From assembly GCF_900492205.1 (NCBI RefSeq), contig NZ_UEYQ01000001.1, forward strand, positions 62,001 through 126,000: a stretch of 64,000 nucleotides of DNA, written 5' to 3'. Shown in pieces: positions 9,447 through 19,302 of this stretch. Under the pieces are notes generated by a model that did no database searches, had not been told where the DNA came from, and saw only the letters and a list, made by a program, of their open reading frames with translations. Within the stretch, counting starts at the first letter, position 1. Each line of letters begins with the position of its first letter. This DNA is from Ciceribacter sp. T2.26MG-112.2 (lineage in GTDB: Bacteria; Pseudomonadota; Alphaproteobacteria; Rhizobiales; Rhizobiaceae). The position numbers and the translations under genes are program-made.

Positions 9447-10658
9447 TCAGGCGGTCTTGTCGGTCTCGGTGGAAAGCGCCGAGTCGGCGGGAGGCACGGC
9501 ATTCGGCACCGCCGCCCGCGCTCTTGCGGCCTTGAGCGGCGCCTCGACATCGCCCTTGGCCAGGCGCCGGCGCGCCGACGGACGCTTGCGAACGATGCGT
9601 ACGCGCTTGATGCGGCGAGGGTCGGCATCGAGGATGTGAAACTCGAAGCCCGACAGCGCCTGGACCACCTCGCCACGAGCCGGAATACGTCCGAGCGCGG
9701 CGAAGATCAGACCGCCCAGCGTGTCGACGTCGTCGAGCTTCTCGCGAATCTCGAAATCGGGACCGATCGCCTCGGCGATCTCCTCCAGTTCGACGCGGGC
9801 ATCGGCCACCAGAACATCGTCCGACATCCGGCTGAACATGGCCTCCTCGTCGTCATGTTCGTCGTCAATATCGCCGACGACCATTTCGACGATGTCCTCA
9901 TGCGAAACCAGACCGTCGGTGCCGCCATATTCGTCGATCACCAGGGCAATCTGGGTGCGGGCCGTCTGCATGCGGCTCAACAGGTCGGAAGCAAGCATCG
10001 AAGGCGGCACGAACAGGATCGAGCGGACGATGCCGCATTCGGCCACGGTCTTCGACAGATCGACGCGACCGAGATCGAAATCGGTCTTGGCGGCGCGCGG
10101 GGCCTTATCCGCCTTGTCGGACTTGTCGGCCTTGTCCGCCACCGACTTGTCGCCGGCGGACGACGCCGCGCGTGACCCGTTGCGCCGCTTGTTGCGGGCC
10201 TGCTTGGTGACGTAGGACAGAAGATCGCGGATATGCACCATGCCGCGGGGATCGTCGAGCGTCTCGCAATAGACCGGCATGCGCGAGCGTCCGGATTCCT
10301 CGAACAGGACCATCAATTCGCCGATGCTGATATTTTGATCCACCGCCTCGATGTCGACCCGCGGCACCATCACATCCTCGACCCGCACCTCGCGGAAACG
10401 CAGGATATTGTGGAGCATTGCCCGTTCTTCAGGGGTGAAGACATCGCTCGTTCCGGCGTCGGCCTTCAGCGCGTCGGTCAGGTCTTCGCGAAGGCTCGAT
10501 GTCTGCGGCGGCCGCAGGATTCGCGCGGCGCGAGCCCAGAAGGAAGTGTGGGTTCGGCCGGAAGTTTCCGGCCTGGAAGGACTTCCGCCCTCGTCGGAAG
10601 AGGAACCGTCGGATCCCTCATTGGCCTCGGAGGCCAGTCTTGTCGCAAAATCGCTCAT
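9447..10658 (-). CDS. corC: CorC/HlyC-family CBS-domain protein
   Basis: A 403-residue soluble protein with a CBS pair (first around VMVPRVDIEAVD, second around ILFVPPSMLASDLL and EYGGTDGLVSHEDI) and a C-terminal CorC_HlyC domain (LDDVDTLGGLIFAALGRIPARGE). The E. coli relative YbeX/CorC is linked to magnesium and cobalt efflux and to ribosome metabolism; the precise role is unsettled. It lacks the membrane DUF21 domain. It is about 110 residues longer than E. coli CorC because of a low-complexity N-terminus, a basic C-terminal tail and a Lys/Asp/Ala-rich insert between the CBS repeats. It sits between ybeY and lnt in a conserved cluster. Confidence 0.88.
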   Translation of the reverse strand: MSDFATRLASEANEGSDGSSSDEGGSPSRPETSGRTHTSFWARAARILRPPQTSSLREDLTDALKADAGTSDVFTPEERAMLHNILRFREVRVEDVMVPRVDIEAVDQNISIGELMVLFEESGRSRMPVYCETLDDPRGMVHIRDLLSYVTKQARNKRRNGSRAASSAGDKSVADKADKSDKADKAPRAAKTDFDLGRVDLSKTVAECGIVRSILFVPPSMLASDLLSRMQTARTQIALVIDEYGGTDGLVSHEDIVEMVVGDIDDEHDDEEAMFSRMSDDVLVADARVELEEIAEAIGPDFEIREKLDDVDTLGGLIFAALGRIPARGEVVQALSGFEFHILDADPRRIKRVRIVRKRPSARRRLAKGDVEAPLKAARARAAVPNAVPPADSALSTETDKTA

Positions 10659-10670
10659 TATTCCAAACTG

Positions 10671-11180
10671 TCAAACCGGGTCCTGGCCCGCATAGGGATC
10701 AGATAATCCAAGTGAGGCCAAAATGCGAGTCTCAAGGCTCTCCATTATTTCCGCTTCCTCGCCGTCCATGTGGTCATAGCCGAAGAGATGCAGAAAACCG
10801 TGGACCATCAGATGGGTCAGATGGTCGGTGAAGCTCTTTTCGAGATCGACCGCTTCGCGCTCAACGGTCTCGCGCGCGATGATGATGTCGCCGAGCATCG
10901 GGCCGGGCTTTCCGCCGGGGACGAGCGGAAAGGCGGGAAAGGAAAGCACGTTGGTCGGCTTGTCCTGCCCGCGCCATTCCGCATTGACCGCCCGCACCTG
11001 CTCGTCGTTGGAGAAAACCAGCGACACCTCGATCGGCATGGCGGGAAAGAGCTGTTTTTCCTCGCTGCGCAAATATTCCGCAGCCGTCTCCAGCACTTTG
11101 CCCGCCAGGCTTTCCAGTTCCGCTTCCTGCGCCCAGCCCTCGGCTTCGATGGCGATCTGTATGTCGAGTTTCGGCATCAT
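10671..11180 (-). CDS. ybeY: Endoribonuclease YbeY (rRNA maturation factor)
   Basis: A 169-residue single-strand endoribonuclease needed for 16S rRNA 3'-end processing and ribosome quality control. The zinc-binding signature is intact: HGFLHLFGYDHMDGEEAEIME, with three histidines. LNAEWRGQDKPTNVLSFP-like sequence precedes it (here VNAEWRGQDKPTNVLSFP). The first two codons are both ATG (11180 and 11177); a GGATACCG precedes them and either could be used. It is 11 bp downstream of phoH and 12 bp upstream of corC, so these genes are probably cotranscribed. Confidence 0.94.
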   Translation of the reverse strand: MMPKLDIQIAIEAEGWAQEAELESLAGKVLETAAEYLRSEEKQLFPAMPIEVSLVFSNDEQVRAVNAEWRGQDKPTNVLSFPAFPLVPGGKPGPMLGDIIIARETVEREAVDLEKSFTDHLTHLMVHGFLHLFGYDHMDGEEAEIMESLETRILASLGLSDPYAGQDPV

Positions 11181-11191
11181 CGGTATCCGGC

Positions 11192-12247
11192 CTAGCGGTC
11201 GGTCTGCTCGCTTTCGTCCTGGACGGCATATTGCGCATCATAGGCCCGCACGATGCGCCCGACCAGCGGATGGCGCACGACATCGACATCCTTGAAACGC
11301 ACGAAGGACACTCCCTCCACCCCCTTGAGGATCTGCAGCGCCTCGACCAGGCCCGACTTCACCCCGCGCGGCAGGTCGACCTGGCTCGGATCGCCGGTAA
11401 CGATCATCCGCGCATTCTCGCCGAGACGCGTGAGGAACATCTTCATCTGCATCGACGTGGTGTTCTGGGCCTCGTCGAGAATGACCGCGGCATTGGCCAG
11501 CGTGCGGCCACGCATGAAGGCGAGCGGCGCGATCTCGATGACGCCGGCGGTGATCGCCCGCTCGACCTTGTCGCCGGGCATCATGTCGTAGAGCGCGTCA
11601 TAGAGCGGCCGCAGATAGGGGTCGACCTTCTCCTTCATGTCGCCGGGCAGGAAGCCGAGGCGTTCGCCGGCTTCGACGGCCGGACGCGACAGGATGATGC
11701 GGTCGACCGCGCCGCGTTCCAGCAATTGTGCCGCATGGGCGACCGCCAGATAGGTCTTGCCCGTCCCGGCGGGACCGACGCCGAAGACCAGTTCCGAGCG
11801 CTCGAGCGCCCGCATATAGACGTCCTGCGTCGGCGTGCGAGCGGAGACCGTCTTCTTGCGCGTGGCGATCTGCGCCATGGACAGCTTGGCCTTGCGCTCC
11901 ATCGTCGGCAGCGTCAACTGATCGTCGGCGGCTACCGCCATGCGGATCGCCCCCTCGACGTCGGAGGCTTCCACCGAGCCGCCGCTTTGCAGCCGGGCAT
12001 AGAGGAAATCCAGCGCGCGGCGCGCCTGGTTGGTCGCAAGCAGTTCACCGGAAATCGATACGGAATTGCCCCGCGCCCGCGCCTGGATCTGCAGTCGATC
12101 CTCCAGCAGCTTGAGGTTCTGGTCGAACTGACCGAAGAGCTCACTGGCGAACCTATTGTTCTCGAACGTCAAGATGAAGTGATTGGCGTCGGTCACGGCG
12201 GCATGGAGGTTGCGTGAAGATGAAGTAATCACTTCTTGTGGGTTCAA
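11192..12247 (-). CDS. phoH: PhoH-family ATPase (YbeZ)
   Basis: A 351-residue predicted cytoplasmic ATPase. Walker A is GPAGTGKTYLA and Walker B is AAVILDEAQN; both lie in the conserved PhoH domain (about residues 140-345). An N-terminal KH-like segment (FENNRFASELFGQFDQNLKLLEDRL) suggests RNA binding. In E. coli its orthologue YbeZ interacts with YbeY in ribosome maturation; here the two genes are also adjacent, 11 bp apart. The name reflects the domain, not proven phosphate-starvation control, and I saw no PHO box upstream. Confidence 0.92.
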   Translation of the reverse strand: MNPQEVITSSSRNLHAAVTDANHFILTFENNRFASELFGQFDQNLKLLEDRLQIQARARGNSVSISGELLATNQARRALDFLYARLQSGGSVEASDVEGAIRMAVAADDQLTLPTMERKAKLSMAQIATRKKTVSARTPTQDVYMRALERSELVFGVGPAGTGKTYLAVAHAAQLLERGAVDRIILSRPAVEAGERLGFLPGDMKEKVDPYLRPLYDALYDMMPGDKVERAITAGVIEIAPLAFMRGRTLANAAVILDEAQNTTSMQMKMFLTRLGENARMIVTGDPSQVDLPRGVKSGLVEALQILKGVEGVSFVRFKDVDVVRHPLVGRIVRAYDAQYAVQDESEQTDR

Positions 12248-12286
12248 GCGATCAGGCTCCTGTGCGATCAGGTTCTGGCCCTCACT

Positions 12287-13693
<1,407 letters not shown>

Positions 13694-13749
13694 GCGGGCT
13701 ATTTAGTGGTTTTTGCCGGCGGATTAAACCGAAAAATGCCAGGCGGCCC

Positions 13750-14547
13750 CTAGCGCCACAGCCGGCCGCGCAGATGGTCGAGCAACATGCTGCGGATTCG
13801 CTTTTCCACCAGCGCCGCAACCTGCTTGCGATTTCCGCCCTGGCGATACTCGACGACTTCGCCGAAGCTGACGTCAACATCGATCGCGCCCGCCTTCAGC
13901 ACGCCGAGGAGATGCGGCACCATGCCGACATCGCCCGGCCAGCCGGCCAGCGGCCGGTGGTAGCGTCCCATCGGCATGCCATGCACCCGCGTATAGGCGA
14001 TCGCCACGGGCTGGACATAGACGACACCTTCGGGGGCGAGCGGCAGAGCGGCGGCGGCGGCACCGAACAGGGAGGTCTTCACATCGAGAACGCGGTTTCC
14101 GTCGGAGGTCGTCCCCTCCGGGAACAGGACGACGATCTCGCCGTCGGCCATGCGCTCGGCAATCTCGCTCACCTGGTCGCCGGTGCGGCGCTTTTCCTCA
14201 CGCACGACGAAAATGCTCTTCTGCATCCTGGCGAGGAGGCCGAAGATCGGCCAGCCGGAAACCTCGGTCTTGGCGATGAAGACGACGTCGGCAAGTGCGC
14301 CGAGCACAAGGATGTCCTTCCACGAGGCGTGGTTGGCGGCAATCATCAGCGGACGATGGCGCTCCAGCCTGCCGTGGGAGCGGATGCGGATGCCGATCAG
14401 TCGACACGCCAGTCCATGCCAGAGACGGGGAAGCCGGCGGCGCAGTTTCCAGTCGAAACGGAGAGCCAGAAGCTGGATCGGCGCGAGCAGCAGAGTCATG
14501 ATCGCGATCACGAGCAGGACAAGCGCGACCCTCAACCAGTTGATCAC
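13750..14547 (-). CDS. plsC: 1-acyl-sn-glycerol-3-phosphate acyltransferase family protein
   Basis: A 265-residue PlsC-type acyltransferase. It has an N-terminal hydrophobic segment (WLRVALVLLVIAIMTLLLAP), the catalytic NHASWKD (HX4D box), the acceptor-binding PEGTTSDG, and KTEVSGWPIFG. The likely reaction is acylation of lysophosphatidic acid to phosphatidic acid at the inner membrane. Rhizobia also use PlsC-like enzymes (OlsA) in ornithine-lipid synthesis, and from sequence alone I cannot exclude such a role, which would pair with olsB at 29024. It is downstream of mur and upstream of miaB. Confidence 0.88.
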   Translation of the reverse strand: MINWLRVALVLLVIAIMTLLLAPIQLLALRFDWKLRRRLPRLWHGLACRLIGIRIRSHGRLERHRPLMIAANHASWKDILVLGALADVVFIAKTEVSGWPIFGLLARMQKSIFVVREEKRRTGDQVSEIAERMADGEIVVLFPEGTTSDGNRVLDVKTSLFGAAAAALPLAPEGVVYVQPVAIAYTRVHGMPMGRYHRPLAGWPGDVGMVPHLLGVLKAGAIDVDVSFGEVVEYRQGGNRKQVAALVEKRIRSMLLDHLRGRLWR

Positions 14548-14576
14548 GCAATCACCCCAGTTGACGGACGCATGGT

Positions 14577-15005
14577 TCAGCCTTCGTCCTTGGCAAGCGG
14601 CACACCGTAGAGTTCGAGCCTGTGGTCAACGAGACGAAAACCGTGCTCGCGGGCGATGCGCTCCTGCAGCGCCTCGATCTCCGGCGAATGGAATTCGATG
14701 ACAACACCGGTCTTCAGGTCGATCAGGTGGTCGTGATGTTCTTCCGGCACGGTTTCGTAGCGCGAGCGGCCATCGCGGAAATCGTGGCGCTCGATGATTC
14801 CGGCATCCTCGAAAAGCTTGACGGTGCGATAGACTGTACTGATCGAGATCTTCGCGTCGATCTTGACTGAGCGGCGATAGAGTTCCTCGACATCGGGATG
14901 GTCGGCGGATTCCTCGAGAATCCGCGCGATGATGCGACGCTGTTCCGTCATGCGCATGCCGCGCTCGACGCACAGTTCCTCCAGCGATTTGGGTGCTTCG
15001 CTCAT
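14577..15005 (-). CDS. mur: Fur-family metal-responsive regulator, Mur type
   Basis: A 142-residue Fur-superfamily repressor. Residues about 8-85 are the winged-helix DNA-binding domain (RGMRMTEQRRIIARILEES, then ISISTVYRTVKLFEDAGII). The C-terminal dimerisation and metal domain has the EEHHDHLIDLKTG histidine cluster. In rhizobia the orthologue in this context is Mur, which senses Mn2+ and controls the sitABCD manganese transporter; iron control is handled by Irr and RirA. I name it Mur on lineage and recalled similarity. The start MSEAPKSLEEL (15005) fits the family; the frame continues open to 15227 without protein-like content. Confidence 0.88.
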   Translation of the reverse strand: MSEAPKSLEELCVERGMRMTEQRRIIARILEESADHPDVEELYRRSVKIDAKISISTVYRTVKLFEDAGIIERHDFRDGRSRYETVPEEHHDHLIDLKTGVVIEFHSPEIEALQERIAREHGFRLVDHRLELYGVPLAKDEG

Positions 15006-15048
15006 GACCAGAATGTTCCCGCGCGTGCCACTCTTATGACAGAGGCAA

Positions 15049-15546
15049 CTATCGAAGATCGCGTCGCATGACAAGCGCGGAGGATCGCCGTCCACTTGCG
15101 TCGGTGTAATAGGCGGGCCGCTCGCCGGCCTTCTGGAAGCCGAGCTTGCGATAGAGGCCAAGGGCGGCCTGGTTGCCGTCGTCGACCTCCAGGAACATGG
15201 CTTCGCCGCCACGGCTGCCTGCCTCACGCATCGCCGCCTGCATCAGCCGCCATCCAAGGCCAAAGCGAGCGCACTTTTCGCCGACGGCAATCGTCAGGAT
15301 TTCCGCCTCGCCCGCCGTCTCCCGGGCCAGCACGAAACCCGCCAACGGGGCCTTGAAGATCAGGGTATTGGTCTGCCAGACGACGAAACCGAAGGAATTG
15401 GGCTGGAGCAGAAGGCTGAGGAACTCGCCGTCGTTCCATGCCTTGGAAAAGCGCTGAGCGTGCAATTCCGCGACCGCAGCGCAATGCTCGGCCGCCATCG
15501 GCACGATTTCGAATTCGGGTTTGCGATTGAGATAGGTGTCCAGCAT
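15049..15546 (-). CDS. rimI: Ribosomal-protein-alanine N-acetyltransferase
   Basis: A 165-residue GNAT acetyltransferase. The acetyl-CoA binding region reads EILTIAVGEKCARFGLGWRLMQAAMREA, and the C-terminal VDDGNQAALGLYRKLGFQKAGERPAYY is the RimI pattern. The enzyme acetylates the N-terminal alanine of ribosomal protein S18. Its position two genes after nfu and 6 bp downstream of tsaB matches the common tsaB-rimI pairing. Confidence 0.9.
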   Translation of the reverse strand: MLDTYLNRKPEFEIVPMAAEHCAAVAELHAQRFSKAWNDGEFLSLLLQPNSFGFVVWQTNTLIFKAPLAGFVLARETAGEAEILTIAVGEKCARFGLGWRLMQAAMREAGSRGGEAMFLEVDDGNQAALGLYRKLGFQKAGERPAYYTDASGRRSSALVMRRDLR

Positions 15547-15552
15547 CGGTCT

Positions 15553-16203
15553 TCACGCTCGGGATACGGCAAAACCCGTCTGCGGCTTGGCATCGGGTCC
15601 GCGCAAGTATAGCGGCGTCGGCTTGCCCGCAGCTTTCGCCTCGGCGCCGAGAATGGCGGCAACCGAAATCGAGAACCGGTCGGTCTCCGTCACTGCGTCA
15701 GCGTCAGACAGAAGAGGCCCGGCGGAACCCGTGATCTGCCATTCCCCGGAAGAGGCAAGCGCGCGGAACTCGTCCAGGGACGTCATTTCTGCCGCGCCCA
15801 GCGGTTCCAGCGTGGCCGAAAAGCGCCGCAGATAGATTTCACCGCGCTTGGCATCCATCGCCGCCAGGACGGGCATCCCTTGGTTTGGCACCATGTGCGC
15901 CAGAATGGAAAGCGTCGATATGCCGACGGCCTCGATGCCGAGCGAGAGCGCCAGGCCACGCGCGGCGGCGACGCCGACGCGGATGCCGGTGAACGAGCCG
16001 GGGCCAATGGTCACGGCGATGCGCTCAACCGCCGACAGATCGATCTTGGCGGCATCGAGTGCCGCATCGATCGTCGCCATCAGTTTTTCCGCATGGCCCC
16101 GACCGATCATTTCGGTCGCTTCACCCAGCAGACGATGAGCGTCGCCGTCATAGACCGCCGCGGAACAATCGACGCCGGCCGTATCGATCGCCAGTACGAT
16201 CAT
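15553..16203 (-). CDS. tsaB: tRNA threonylcarbamoyladenosine biosynthesis protein TsaB
   Basis: A 216-residue ASKHA-fold protein that partners TsaD in making t6A37 on ANN-decoding tRNAs. The N-terminal VLAIDTAGVDCSAAV and the TIGPGSFTGIRVGVAAARGLAL segment are diagnostic. The start MIVLAIDTA (16203) is clear; the longer open frame to 16317 is not conserved-looking. It is 24 bp downstream of nfu and 6 bp upstream of rimI. No TsaD or TsaE gene is in the window. Confidence 0.94.
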   Translation of the reverse strand: MIVLAIDTAGVDCSAAVYDGDAHRLLGEATEMIGRGHAEKLMATIDAALDAAKIDLSAVERIAVTIGPGSFTGIRVGVAAARGLALSLGIEAVGISTLSILAHMVPNQGMPVLAAMDAKRGEIYLRRFSATLEPLGAAEMTSLDEFRALASSGEWQITGSAGPLLSDADAVTETDRFSISVAAILGAEAKAAGKPTPLYLRGPDAKPQTGFAVSRA

Positions 16204-16226
16204 TCCCCGCTCCTCGCGACCCGCGG

Positions 16227-16790
16227 TCAGACCGCTTCGACTTCCTGCACCTCGGGCACGAAATGGCGCAGCAGGTTCTGCACGCCGTGCTTCAAGGTCG
16301 CGGTCGAGGACGGGCAACCGGCGCAGGCGCCCTTCATGTTGAGATAGACCTTGCCGTTCTTGAAACCGCGGAAGGTGATGTCGCCGCCGTCCTGCGCGAC
16401 GGCCGGGCGGACGCGAGTCTCGAGCAGTTCCTTGATGGTCGCGACGATCGTTTCGTCGCCCGCTTCGAAGAACTCTTCGTCGCCGTCCTCGTCATTGGCG
16501 GTCGCGGCCGAGCCCATGACCTTCGCGCCGCTCATGAAATGCTCCATGATCGTGCCGAGGATCGCCGGCTTCAGATGCTGCCATTCCGGACCGTCTTTGG
16601 TCACGGTGACGAAATCATAGCCGAAGAAGACGCCGGTCACGCCGGGAATCGAGAAGATCCGAGCCGCCAGCGGCGAGACGGCAGCACTATCGGCGTCGCG
16701 GAATTCGGCCGTGCCGGACTCCATCACGACCTTGCCGGGAAGAAACTTGAGCGTCGCCGGGTTCGGCGTGGCTTCGGTCTGTATGAACAT
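16227..16790 (-). CDS. Fe-S cluster carrier protein Nfu (NifU-like)
   Basis: A 187-residue protein with the N-terminal Nfu domain (MFIQTEATPNPATLKFLPGK and IPGVTGVFFGYDFVTVTK) and a C-terminal NifU domain holding the cluster-binding CAGC motif in GACAGCPSSTATLKHGV. An acidic linker (NDEDGDEEFFEAGDE) joins them. The family hands assembled [4Fe-4S] clusters to apoproteins; MiaB and HemW encoded in this window are the type of client it serves, which is inference. Confidence 0.92.
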   Translation of the reverse strand: MFIQTEATPNPATLKFLPGKVVMESGTAEFRDADSAAVSPLAARIFSIPGVTGVFFGYDFVTVTKDGPEWQHLKPAILGTIMEHFMSGAKVMGSAATANDEDGDEEFFEAGDETIVATIKELLETRVRPAVAQDGGDITFRGFKNGKVYLNMKGACAGCPSSTATLKHGVQNLLRHFVPEVQEVEAV

Positions 16791-16901
16791 GGGAACCTCC
16801 GAGCGGCTTCAAGGGCCGCCGTCCAATTTAGAATGCTTCAAAAAAGATAGTCCTGAACGCAACGGCCTTCAAGCCTGATCTGACATTTGCCACGCGGCCG
16901 A

Positions 16902-17393
16902 TCAGCAGAGCGCGTCGATTTCCTCGTTGGTGAGGGAATCCGGCAGGACGGTCACGGGGATCGGGAAGGCGGCCCCTCGTCCGGCGATCATCGAAACCAG
17001 CGGACCCGGGCCTTCCTTGGTCGACCCTGCCGCCAGAACGAGAATGGCGATGTCGCGGTCTTCCTCGATCAGCCCGTTGATAGCAGCGGTGGAATTTCCC
17101 TCGCGGATGACGATCTCCGGCTCGATGCCGATCGTCTCGCGCACGGTCTGCGCCGCCTTGGCCATCACGGCCTCCGCCTCTTCGCGAGCCTCGGCCCGCA
17201 TGATCTCCTCCACGCCCAGCCATTGCTGGAAATCGCCTTCCGGGATGACATACATCAGCACCAGACCGCCATTGGAGTTCTTGGCACGTCGCCCGGCATA
17301 GTGCACCGCGCGCGAGCATTCCGGCGTATTGTCGATCACCGCCATGAACTTGCGTCGGTGACCTTCGAGGCGTGACAGGCGTGTTGAAACCAT
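16902..17393 (-). CDS. Universal stress protein (UspA family)
   Basis: A 163-residue single-domain Usp. It has KFMAVIDNTPECSRAVHYAGRRA at the N-terminus, the central VIREGNSTAAINGLIEED, and a C-terminal ILVLAAGSTKEGPGPLVS in the place of the usual nucleotide-binding G-2x-G-9x-G(S/T) motif, of which only part is clear. Function is general stress adaptation, with no defined substrate. It lies between trpS and nfu on the same strand with 85-110 bp gaps, so it may have its own promoter. Confidence 0.85.
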   Translation of the reverse strand: MVSTRLSRLEGHRRKFMAVIDNTPECSRAVHYAGRRAKNSNGGLVLMYVIPEGDFQQWLGVEEIMRAEAREEAEAVMAKAAQTVRETIGIEPEIVIREGNSTAAINGLIEEDRDIAILVLAAGSTKEGPGPLVSMIAGRGAAFPIPVTVLPDSLTNEEIDALC

Positions 17394-17478
17394 AGGGTAC
17401 CCCGCCGCAGGATGGGTTGAACTTCAGCCATATTCGCGGCTGGCTTGCTTTTTCCGGCCGCGCAGGATGCCCGCGACT

Positions 17479-18543
17479 TTACTGCACGAAGCCGATAATG
17501 TCGCGGACTTCCTTCATGGTTTTTTCCGCGCGGGCCCGCGCCCTTTCGCCGCCGTCGCGCAGGACGCCGTCGATATAGGCCGTGTCGCCCATCAGGCGGC
17601 GCATTTCGCCGTTGACCGGCGACAGGACTTCGACGGCGAGCTCGACGAGCGCCGGCTTGAACACTGAAAACTGCTGGCCGCCGAACTCGTTCAGCACGTC
17701 TTCCTTGGTGCGGTCGGAAAGGGCGGCGAAGATGCCGACCAGGTTGTCGGCTTCGGGGCGGCCTTTCAGTCCATCGGTCTCGCTCGGAAGCGCGTCCGGG
17801 TCGGTCTTGGCCTTGCGGATCTTCTTCGAGATCGTTTCAGCGTCGTCCATCAGGTTGATGCGCGACAGGTCGGACGGATCCGACTTCGACATCTTCTTGG
17901 TGCCGTCCTTGAGGCTCATCACGCGCGGCGCGGGGCCTTCGATCAGCGGCTCGACCATCGGAAAATAGGCATGAACCGGCTCTTCGCCGACCGTGATGTC
18001 GATGCCGTAGCCGGTGCGGCGGATATGGTCCACGAAGTCGAGATTGAACTTCATTGCGATGTCGCGGGTCAGCTCCAGGTGCTGCTTCTGGTCCTCGCCG
18101 ACCGGTACATGGGTGGCGCGGTAGACGAGAATGTCGGCCGCCATCAGGCTCGGATAGGCGTAGAGACCGAGCGAGGCCTGCTCGCGGTCCTTGCCGGCCT
18201 TGTCCTTGAACTGCGTCATGCGGTTCATCCAGCCGATGCGGGCAACGCAGTTGAAGATCCAGGCCAGCTCCGCATGCTGCGGCACGGCCGACTGGTTGAA
18301 GACGATATGGTTCTTCGGATCGATGCCGCTTGCCAGAAACGCCGCGGTGATCGAGCGAATCTGTCCCGGCATGTCGTCATGAACGAGCTGGGCCGTCAGC
18401 GCATGCAGGTCGACGACGCAATAGATGCAGTCGTGATGTTCCTGGAGCGCGACGAACTTGCGGATCGCACCGAGATAATTGCCAAGATGGAGATTGCCGG
18501 TCGGCTGAACGCCGGAAAAGACCAGCGGCTTGAACTCACCCAT
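17479..18543 (-). CDS. trpS: Tryptophanyl-tRNA synthetase
   Basis: A 354-residue class I synthetase. The HIGH-equivalent is [12 protein letters not shown] near residue 15, and the KMSKS loop reads [17 protein letters not shown]. The length matches bacterial TrpRS. I start at [16 protein letters not shown] (18543); the frame is open to 18663 but the extension is not conserved-looking. It follows murJ on the minus strand with a plus-strand gene between, so it needs its own promoter in 18544-18858. Confidence 0.96.
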   Translation of the reverse strand: MGEFKPLVFSGVQPTGNLHLGNYLGAIRKFVALQEHHDCIYCVVDLHALTAQLVHDDMPGQIRSITAAFLASGIDPKNHIVFNQSAVPQHAELAWIFNCVARIGWMNRMTQFKDKAGKDREQASLGLYAYPSLMAADILVYRATHVPVGEDQKQHLELTRDIAMKFNLDFVDHIRRTGYGIDITVGEEPVHAYFPMVEPLIEGPAPRVMSLKDGTKKMSKSDPSDLSRINLMDDAETISKKIRKAKTDPDALPSETDGLKGRPEADNLVGIFAALSDRTKEDVLNEFGGQQFSVFKPALVELAVEVLSPVNGEMRRLMGDTAYIDGVLRDGGERARARAEKTMKEVRDIIGFVQ

Positions 18544-18858
18544 GATTGTCCTCAACAGGCTGGTGGAGGGCCCGATCTGTCGATCGAAATTAGCCAGCGG
18601 CTTATGCACCCCGAAAGGTCGACAATCAAGGGCCAGTTTTGCGGCCTCTGGAGCTTGGAGCACGGTCGGAACTCAACCCGGAATTTTCCTGAGAACCGCG
18701 CCAGGAACGCAGCGCATCCGCCACCCAGGTTAACGCAGATTAAGCATTGCGGCAGCAAGATTCCTAAATTGGAGCATTTTCCTCCTTATTGACGTCACTT
18801 TTAGGAATGAAATGCCTCCCCACATCCTAGATGACCTTTCATGAGGAAAGGTCCTTCC

Positions 18859-19302
18859 ATGGGGGATATCATGCGCATTTCTTATCGCGTCGCGCTTGCC
18901 TGCCTCTTGACGCTCAGCCTGAACACCGCGGCGCTCGCCGGAAACAAGGAGGAGCGGCGTGTCATCAAGCTGAAGCACGATTACACCGCCGCCTATACGC
19001 TGCAGCGGGTCAGTGTGCGGGCCAATTGCTTTCCGAAGGAGCTCAGGCGGGTCCTTGCGCATATTGCGCAGAAGACCGGCCGCAAGCCGGTCATCACGTC
19101 GGGTCATCGCCCACATTCCGGCGGTTCGCAGCACAGTCACTGCTATGCGGCGGATATTCGCGTGCCGGGCGTGTCGGAAAAACGCGTGCTGGCAGCGGCC
19201 GCCAGCGCTCCGGGGATCGGCGGCATCGGCCGGTACTGCAATGGTCTCGTCCATGTCGACATCGGCCCGAAACGCACCTGGCGTCATTGCGGTCGCCGCT
19301 AG
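18859..19302 (+). CDS. Secreted M15-type (YcbK-like) metallopeptidase family protein
   Basis: A 147-residue protein with a signal peptide (RISYRVALACLLTLSLNTAALA, cleavage likely after ALA) and a small peptidase M15A/DUF882-like domain. The motif SxHxxGxAxD appears as SQHSHCYAADI (Ser90, His92, Asp99) with Cys in place of the glycine, and HVDIGP (His132) supplies the last zinc ligand. The probable role is D,D- or L,D-peptide cleavage in peptidoglycan. ATGs at 18841, 18859 and 18871 are all in frame; AGGAAAGG precedes 18859 and GGGGGA precedes 18871. It ends on the murJ stop codon. Confidence 0.8.
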   Translation: MGDIMRISYRVALACLLTLSLNTAALAGNKEERRVIKLKHDYTAAYTLQRVSVRANCFPKELRRVLAHIAQKTGRKPVITSGHRPHSGGSQHSHCYAADIRVPGVSEKRVLAAAASAPGIGGIGRYCNGLVHVDIGPKRTWRHCGRR

